From NCBI GenBank assembly GCA_026417195.1, contig JAOADS010000059.1:1-11437 (forward strand): DNA of 11,437 bases, in the 5' to 3' direction. Positions 6,635 through 11,437 of the stretch are shown here, piece after piece. The notes below the pieces were generated by a model, which saw nothing but the letters and a program-made list of their open reading frames with translations, searched no databases and was not told the DNA's origin. The position numbers and the translations under genes were made by a program. The DNA comes from Ignavibacteria bacterium. Lineage in GTDB: Bacteria > Bacteroidota > Ignavibacteria > Tepidaquicellales > OLB5. The stretch's first letter is position 1. The number at the start of each line of letters is the position of its first letter.

Positions 6635-8119
6635 TTATAAAATGTACCTGCTCAGATCACGGTTTTTAACTATGTCTTTGAGTTTTTCCTGAACAAATTC
6701 ACTGGTAACCACTATATCTTTCTCTCTGGTTTTATCTGGTGTATCAAACAATATATCCTCAAGTAAGGTTGAGAGTATAGTGTGTAACCTCCTTGCACCA
6801 ATGTTTTCAACCTGTTCATTTACTTCAGCTGCTGTTCTTGCAATTTCCTTGATGCCGTCTTCTTCGAATATTATGTTAACATTTTCTGTTTTCAGTAAGG
6901 CTACATACTGTTTTAGTAATGCGTTTTCAGGTTGAGTGAGAATTTTAACGAAATCTTCTTCCGTCAGACTGTTCATTTCAACTCTGATAGGGAAACGTCC
7001 CTGAAGTTCAGGTATTAAATCGCTTGGTTTAGAGACATGAAATGCACCTGAAGCGATAAAAAGTATGTGATCAGTTCTCACCATCCCGTATTTTGTTGTT
7101 ACACTGCATCCTTCTACTATAGGTAACAGATCTCTTTGTACACCTTCTCTTGAAACATCAGGACCTGAAGATTTAGTATTACTTCCGGCAATTTTATCAA
7201 TTTCATCTATAAACACAATTCCATATTCCTGAACCCTGTTTATTGCCTCCTTAATGACTGAATCCATGTCAATAAGTTTTGCAGCTTCTTCCTGTATAAG
7301 GACATTACGTGCTTCTTTAACAGTCATTTTTCTTTTTTTCATCTTTTTTGGCATAACGTTACTAAATATGTCCTGAAGATTAACTCCGAGATCTTCAAGT
7401 CCGAAAGGTCCCATTACCTGCATCATAGGAATATTATCAGACTGAATATCAAGTTCAACCATTCTGTTATCAAGTTTACCTTCCCTTAGCATTTCCCTGA
7501 ATTTTTCCCTTGTCCTGAAGTTATCTTCCTTCTCAGAGCTTACTTCACTTTGTTCAGTTACGAAACCAAGCTGAGCCTGCTGGGCTGGTGCATCATGATT
7601 TTTCTTTTTTACCGGAGGCACCAAGATATCAAGCAATCTCTCTTCGGCATGATATTCAGCTTTCTTCTGCACTTCGGCAGTTTTCTCTGACTTCACCATG
7701 GTTACACCTAGATCTGTAAGTTCGCGGATGATTGATTCAACATCTCTTCCCACATAGCCTACTTCTGTAAACTTTGATGCTTCAACTTTAATAAAAGGTG
7801 CATTTGAAAGTTTCGCAAGTCTTCGGGCTATTTCAGTTTTGCCAACACCTGTAGGGCCTATCAATATTATGTTATTAGGCATAATCTCTTCCCTTAAGCT
7901 GTCCTTAATCTGTTTCCTTCTCCACCTGTTTCTTAGTGCTATGGCAACTGATTTTTTTGCATTTTGTTGTCCTATGATATATTTGTCAAGTTCAGCTACT
8001 ATCTGAGAAGGAGTTAATACATTTTCAGGGAAAGGATTATCTTTGTTTTCTGAACTCATTTTATGAGTACCTTCAGCTTCTTCAGTTTTTTCTAATATTT
8101 CTGTTTCTTCCTTATACAT
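6635..8119 (-). CDS. hslU: ATP-dependent protease ATPase subunit HslU (ClpY)
   Basis: HslU is the hexameric AAA+ unfoldase that feeds substrates into the HslV peptidase in the cytoplasm. From the ATG at 8119 it is 494 aa. Counted from this start, the family pattern is complete: DKYIIGQ, Walker A GPTGVGKT (88-95), pore loop GYVG (121-124), a variable I domain (about 145-265), Walker B IVFIDEID (301-308), SREGVQRDLLPIVEG, sensor-1 region LFIASGAF, the arginine-finger region LQGRFPIR, sensor-2 GARRL and the C-terminal tail DLSRYIL that docks into HslV. The start is uncertain: a TTG at 8146 would overlap hslV by 14 nt, the ATG at 8119 lies 13 nt after the hslV stop, and an ATG at 8059 (with GAAGG upstream) gives a protein closer to the usual N-terminus. 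With the 8119 start there is a Glu-rich, low-complexity extension of about 35 residues before the conserved LTPSQIVAELDK. I prefer 8119 only moderately. Confidence 0.95.
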   Translation of the reverse strand: MYKEETEILEKTEEAEGTHKMSSENKDNPFPENVLTPSQIVAELDKYIIGQQNAKKSVAIALRNRWRRKQIKDSLREEIMPNNIILIGPTGVGKTEIARRLAKLSNAPFIKVEASKFTEVGYVGRDVESIIRELTDLGVTMVKSEKTAEVQKKAEYHAEERLLDILVPPVKKKNHDAPAQQAQLGFVTEQSEVSSEKEDNFRTREKFREMLREGKLDNRMVELDIQSDNIPMMQVMGPFGLEDLGVNLQDIFSNVMPKKMKKRKMTVKEARNVLIQEEAAKLIDMDSVIKEAINRVQEYGIVFIDEIDKIAGSNTKSSGPDVSREGVQRDLLPIVEGCSVTTKYGMVRTDHILFIASGAFHVSKPSDLIPELQGRFPIRVEMNSLTEEDFVKILTQPENALLKQYVALLKTENVNIIFEEDGIKEIARTAAEVNEQVENIGARRLHTILSTLLEDILFDTPDKTREKDIVVTSEFVQEKLKDIVKNRDLSRYIL

Positions 8120-8132
8120 ATTAAAAATAAAT

Positions 8133-8669
8133 TTATAATTCTTCAATTGTAATACTGTGATTTGTGTAAATACATATATCAGCAGCTGTGTTCAGTGACT
8201 CTCTCACAATATCAGCTGCACCCAGAGATGAATATTTCATAAGCATTCTGGCAGCTGCCAGAGCAAAGCTTCCTCCGGAACCTATGGAAACTATTCCGTC
8301 ATCGGGTTCTATAACATCACCATTTCCGGATATGATAAAAGCATGTTCACTGTTCATTACTGCCAGAAGAGCTTCAAGCCTTCTAAGGTAACGGTCTGTT
8401 CTCCAGTCTTTAGCAAGCTCAACAGCTGCTCTGGGGAGATTTCCTTTATATTGCTCCAGTTTCGATTCAAACTTTTCAAAAAGTGTCAGTGCATCGGCAG
8501 TTGAACCTGCAAAACCCGCAAGTACTGAATTATTGTAAATTTTCCTGACTTTCTTTGTATTGTGTTTGAGTACGGTATTTGACACAGTAACCTGCCCGTC
8601 GCTTCCCATGGCAGCTTTACCATCTCTTATCAGTCCTATTACTGTTGTATTTCTGATATTTTCTTTCAC
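8133..8669 (-). CDS. hslV: ATP-dependent protease peptidase subunit HslV (ClpQ)
   Basis: HslV is the proteasome-like threonine peptidase that forms a double hexamer capped by HslU. The 178-aa product matches the family along its whole length: TTVIGL at the mature N-terminus, GSDGQVT, KVRKIYN, LAGFAGSTADALTLFEKFE, AVELAKDWRTD, LRRLEALLAVM, SGNGDVIEPDDGI, IGSGG and ICIYTNH. By family analogy the nucleophile is Thr8, exposed by removal of a 7-residue propeptide (MKENIRN). The start is GTG, supported by AAAGGA with a 6-nt spacer; no other in-frame start precedes the catalytic Thr. The gene is 17 nt downstream of rpoN and directly upstream of hslU, the usual hslV-hslU order. This is an active-looking peptidase with no missing key residue. 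Confidence 0.97.
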   Translation of the reverse strand: MKENIRNTTVIGLIRDGKAAMGSDGQVTVSNTVLKHNTKKVRKIYNNSVLAGFAGSTADALTLFEKFESKLEQYKGNLPRAAVELAKDWRTDRYLRRLEALLAVMNSEHAFIISGNGDVIEPDDGIVSIGSGGSFALAAARMLMKYSSLGAADIVRESLNTAADICIYTNHSITIEEL

Positions 8670-8675
8670 TATAAG

Positions 8676-8681
8676 TCCTTT
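8676..8681 (-). promoter_or_regulatory. Shine-Dalgarno fixing the GTG start of hslV
   Basis: On the minus strand AAAGGA precedes the GTG at 8669 by 6 nt. It lies in the 17-nt gap after the rpoN stop. It decides in favour of the GTG start that leaves a 7-residue propeptide before the catalytic Thr-Thr pair. Confidence 0.75.
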
Positions 8682-8686
8682 TAAAT

Positions 8687-10018
8687 TTATAATCTTATTT
8701 TCCTTCTTAAAGTTGCTTTAGGTATTTTCATAGCTTCCCTGTATTTCGCAACAGTCCTTCTTGCGACTGGGAAACCAGTACCTTTAAGGATTTTTGCTAT
8801 TTGTTCATCAGTTACAGGTTTGGATTTATCTTCATTATCAATTATCTCCTTAATATTCTTCTTGATCTGTTCGTTTGATATCTCCTCACCGGATTCGTTT
8901 CTGACAGGATAGCTGAAAAAGCTTCTTAGTTCAAAAATCCCAAAAGGAGTCTGAATATACTTCCTGTTAACTGCTCTGCTGACAGTGGATAATTCCATTC
9001 CAAGTTCCCGAGCCACGTCTTTTTCAAACATAGGTTCAAGTACATCGCCGCTTGTCTGGAAGAATTTTTTTTGTTTATTCAGAATATAATCTATTATTCT
9101 TCTCAGGTTTTCATTCCGGGAATTTAAGGCTGATATGAAACCAGCAGCATCATCGATCTTTTGTTTAATGAAGGATTTTGATTCACTGTCGATGTCTTCT
9201 GAATCCAGAAGGTTCAGGTAATCCGGATTGATTTTTAGTTTAGCAAACTCTCCCAGACTTTCTACCTTTAATTTACCATCTTCTTCTTCAATTATAAAAT
9301 CAGGGAAAATATAATCAGAAGATTCAGAGGAGAATCCCGGATGAGGGTCAAGTCTATGAATAATCTCTATAATTTTATTCAGGGTCTCGGGGTTTAAATT
9401 AAGCTTTTGAATTATTTTTTCATACCTTCTGTTTGTAAAATCTTCAAAATGATTTCTGATAAGTTCAATTGATTTCTCTTTAATGTGATCGTCTTCTTCA
9501 GATTCTTCAAGTTGTGCAGTTAAACATTCTTTTAAATTTCTGGAAGCCATTCCCGCCGGATCTAGATGCATTACTATTTTCCTTACTTTTTCTATATGTT
9601 CAGGCTTCGGAGTGAAATTATATTTTTTTCTTATACTTTCAATTAGTTCATCATCTGTTCTCCTCAGATAGCCGTCTTTATCAAGATTTCCTATTATTTC
9701 TTCGCCTATTACTATTTCCTCATCGTTTAATTCTTCATTATGCAGCTGATCAAAAAGCGATTCATTATAATTTAAATTTTTGCTGATCAGGTATTCTGTG
9801 TAAGGATCGTTGTCTGCGTAAGTTTTAAGCGGACTGTATCTGGCTGTTATATTGTCGGAATCTTCTATTTCCAGGGTTGGGTTTTCTTCAAGTTCTTTTT
9901 TTATTGCCTGTTCAAGTTCATTTATTTGCATGCCAATGAGTTTCTGTGTCAGCAGGTAACTTGGTGAAAGTTTCTGAGTTAATCTCTGACCCTGAGAAAA
10001 TTTTAATTCTTGTGCCAT
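8687..10018 (-). CDS. rpoN: RNA polymerase sigma-54 factor
   Basis: Sigma-54 directs core polymerase to -24/-12 promoters and needs AAA+ enhancer-binding activators to open them. The 443-aa protein has the full domain order. Region I (about 1-50) is Gln/Leu-rich (SQGQRLTQKL, LLTQKLIGMQ, LEENPTLEIE) and contacts activators; a short acidic region II follows (about 51-95). The core-binding domain (about 96-280) includes LDPAGMASRNLKECL (152-166) and a second LDPHPGF repeat (223-229). The DNA-binding part has a helix-turn-helix (about 331-354, VARELGMELSTVSRAVNRKY) followed by TPFGIFELRSFFS, and the RpoN box ARRTVAKYRE (419-428), nearly identical to the family consensus. Its ATG shares one base with the dprA stop (TAATG), implying translational coupling. 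It is a compact sigma-54 with no missing region. Which genes it controls cannot be seen here; no -24/-12 promoter was found in the window. Confidence 0.97.
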   Translation of the reverse strand: MAQELKFSQGQRLTQKLSPSYLLTQKLIGMQINELEQAIKKELEENPTLEIEDSDNITARYSPLKTYADNDPYTEYLISKNLNYNESLFDQLHNEELNDEEIVIGEEIIGNLDKDGYLRRTDDELIESIRKKYNFTPKPEHIEKVRKIVMHLDPAGMASRNLKECLTAQLEESEEDDHIKEKSIELIRNHFEDFTNRRYEKIIQKLNLNPETLNKIIEIIHRLDPHPGFSSESSDYIFPDFIIEEEDGKLKVESLGEFAKLKINPDYLNLLDSEDIDSESKSFIKQKIDDAAGFISALNSRNENLRRIIDYILNKQKKFFQTSGDVLEPMFEKDVARELGMELSTVSRAVNRKYIQTPFGIFELRSFFSYPVRNESGEEISNEQIKKNIKEIIDNEDKSKPVTDEQIAKILKGTGFPVARRTVAKYREAMKIPKATLRRKIRL

Positions 10019-11151
10019 TATCTTATTTTTGCCTTAAATCTTTTACCGGGCAATTGTTCCACATAACCTCTGAATTCAAGGTTCAGTAAACTTACAAGTA
10101 ATTCTGAGATATTCAAGCCACAATCGTCTGAAATAGAATCTATGTGAACAGCTTCTTTTTTCGAAATAAGTGTATTGTAAATTACAGCTTCAGTTCCTTT
10201 CAGATCTGTATGTATTTCAGTTTTTTCAATTCCATTGGTTTTAGGATTGAAATCCTTCAGATTATTTTTGATTTCAATTATTATGTCATCAACAGAATCT
10301 ACCAGTTTGGCCTGAGAATTTTTTATAAGCCAGTTAGTGCCGGAGCTCTGTCCTGAATTAATTCTGCCTGGTACTGCAAAAACCTCCCTGAACTGATCTA
10401 AAGCACTTCTTGCAGTGATCATTGCACCGCCTTCTGTTGCACTTTCTATCACAAGGGTTCCAAGTGAAAGACCGCTGATGATACGGTTTCTTTTAGGGAA
10501 ATTAATTTTATCAGGTTCTGTTCCTGGTTCATATTCAGATAATATAAGTCCCTTTTGGATCATCTGTTCGTATAGTTTTTTATTTTCCGGTGGATAAATT
10601 ATATCCGCACCACAACCTAATACTCCACAGGTATAAGCTTCACATGAAATGGCAGTTTTGTGTGCAATCGTATCAATACCCCTTGCAAAACCGCTTATTA
10701 TCGTAATTCCCAGGGATGAAAGTTCAGATGCGAATCTTTCAGTACATTCTTTCCCATAGTCGGTAGGGTTACGAGTTCCGACTATTGCAATTGAGTTTAT
10801 AACTTTCTCTTCTGAAAAATTTCCCTTGTAATAAAGAATTGCAGGCGGGTCATAAATTTTTTTCAGATTCTCAGGGTAATCATCATCTGAATATGTCAAT
10901 ACCTTGATGTCTGCAGCCCTGATTTTATCAGATAATGTCCTGAAATCAGATTCCCGGGAATTTATGTGAACTAATGAGTCCAGTATAGTTTGTGCCAGTT
11001 TCTCATGTATGCCTTCAACTTCACACAATTCATTCAAGTCAGATTCCAATATTCTCTCAGGTGAACCGAAACATTCAAGAAGTGATTTCATCCTTACCGG
11101 ACCCAGTCCTTCTATTTTAGTCAGGTAATATGTGTATTCAAAGTTTCTCAC
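10018..11151 (-). CDS. dprA: DNA-processing protein DprA (Smf)
   Basis: DprA binds incoming single-stranded DNA and loads RecA during natural transformation; it is also present in many bacteria not known to be competent. The 377-aa protein has three parts: an N-terminal helix-hairpin-helix/SAM-like region (about 1-65, KIEGLGPVRMKSLLECFGSP), the Rossmann-like DprA core (about 85-295) with VGTRNPTDYG (124-133), SGFARGID (153-160), LGCGADIIYPPEN (178-190), FPKRNRIISGLS (218-229) and AVPGRINSGQSSGTNWLI, and a C-terminal winged helix (about 317-372). The start is GTG, 2 nt after the stop of the transporter gene, with no good SD; the next Met (21) lies within the hairpin-helix domain and is too late. 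It overlaps rpoN by one base. All domains are intact; whether this organism is transformable cannot be judged from here. Confidence 0.96.
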   Translation of the reverse strand: MRNFEYTYYLTKIEGLGPVRMKSLLECFGSPERILESDLNELCEVEGIHEKLAQTILDSLVHINSRESDFRTLSDKIRAADIKVLTYSDDDYPENLKKIYDPPAILYYKGNFSEEKVINSIAIVGTRNPTDYGKECTERFASELSSLGITIISGFARGIDTIAHKTAISCEAYTCGVLGCGADIIYPPENKKLYEQMIQKGLILSEYEPGTEPDKINFPKRNRIISGLSLGTLVIESATEGGAMITARSALDQFREVFAVPGRINSGQSSGTNWLIKNSQAKLVDSVDDIIIEIKNNLKDFNPKTNGIEKTEIHTDLKGTEAVIYNTLISKKEAVHIDSISDDCGLNISELLVSLLNLEFRGYVEQLPGKRFKAKIR

Positions 11152-11153
11152 TG

Positions 11154-11437
11154 TTATCTTTTCATTTTGGGGTCTAAGGCATCTCTTAATCCGTCACCGA
11201 TGAGATTTACTGCAAACACAGTAATCATTATAGCAATTGAAGGGTAAAGTGCAAGCCCGTAATTAGTTCCGGCAACAATATATTTATAACCGTCAAAAAC
11301 CATTTGTCCCCAGCTCGCAGTCGGAGGCTGCACTCCAAGTCCGAGGAAACTCAGACTTGCTTCGAATATAATTGCAGTTGCAAGTCCGGCAGTTCCTGTT
11401 ACAATTATAGGTCCCATAGTGTTGGGTAGTATACGTC
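11154..11437 (-). CDS. Peptide/nickel-type ABC transporter permease (DppC/OppC family), C-terminal part (5' end outside window)
   Basis: This is the last 94 or so residues of an inner-membrane permease of the binding-protein-dependent (BPD) transporter family. The frame is open to the window edge and reads RILPNTMGPIIV at the border, the segment that directly follows the EAA loop contacting the ATPase, so the Met at 11417 is internal. Two hydrophobic segments are visible, one leading into the strongly conserved FEASLSFLGLGVQPPTASWG, the other (about 20 residues, IAIMITVFAVNLIGDGL) before the family's closing motif GDGLRDALDPKMKR. Those motifs are diagnostic for the DppC/OppC/NikC branch that imports di- and oligopeptides or related solutes. 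Substrate cannot be assigned. The stop is 2 nt upstream of the dprA GTG, so dprA is probably expressed from the transporter transcript. Confidence 0.93.
   Translation of the reverse strand, partial: RILPNTMGPIIVTGTAGLATAIIFEASLSFLGLGVQPPTASWGQMVFDGYKYIVAGTNYGLALYPSIAIMITVFAVNLIGDGLRDALDPKMKR

Noticed and set aside
10005..10017. TGGCAC on the minus strand at the rpoN start, resembling the -24 element of a sigma-54 promoter
   Set aside because: The bases 5 nt downstream read TTAAA and lack the essential GC of the -12 element; the match is simply the second codons of rpoN.
1..11437. Search by eye for CRISPR arrays, tRNA/rRNA genes, insertion sequences and defence-type gene clusters
   Set aside because: No regularly spaced repeats, structured RNA genes or transposase-like proteins were seen; spacers between genes are all under 25 bp and the genes are well-known families apart from one envelope protein.

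Overview
The window is densely coding, AT-rich bacterial chromosome with no intergenic stretch over 25 bp. It carries housekeeping and central-metabolism genes and no mobile element, CRISPR array, tRNA or rRNA that I can recognise. Several features fit a member of the Bacteroidota/Ignavibacteriota/Chlorobiota group: low GC, mostly weak or absent Shine-Dalgarno (SD) sequences with TTG and GTG starts, a beta-barrel-like envelope protein with a signal peptide, and a compact sigma-54. This placement is an inference from style and family resemblance, not a proven assignment.

Left half, plus strand (1-5807): six genes in one tight run. They are the 3' end of sucC (succinyl-CoA synthetase beta), gatB (amidotransferase subunit B), tpiA (triosephosphate isomerase), an acetyl-CoA acetyltransferase (thiolase), a 3-hydroxybutyryl-CoA dehydrogenase (hbd) and a short-chain-type acyl-CoA dehydrogenase. 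Spacers run from a 4-nt overlap to 14 nt, so they are probably co-transcribed. The last three supply three of the four steps linking acetyl-CoA with butyryl-CoA. The enoyl-CoA hydratase and the electron-transfer flavoprotein are not in the window.

Right half, minus strand (5814-11437), read from right to left: the C-terminal end of a DppC/OppC-type peptide ABC transporter permease, dprA (DNA-processing protein), rpoN (sigma-54), hslV and hslU (the two-component ATP-dependent protease), then a secreted, probable outer-membrane protein of unknown function. Spacing is again very tight (2-nt gap, 1-nt overlap, 17, 13 and 23 nt). Two strong SD sequences, before hslV and before the outer-membrane gene, stand out against weak ones elsewhere.

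The two runs converge with only 6 bp between the stop codons at 5807 and 5814. There is no room for a conventional terminator between them. The most striking non-coding signal is a perfect 12-bp inverted repeat inside the 3' end of the acyl-CoA dehydrogenase gene (5717-5748), which could form a hairpin in transcripts from either strand. I do not see a new biological system here; the findings are modest and are scored accordingly.
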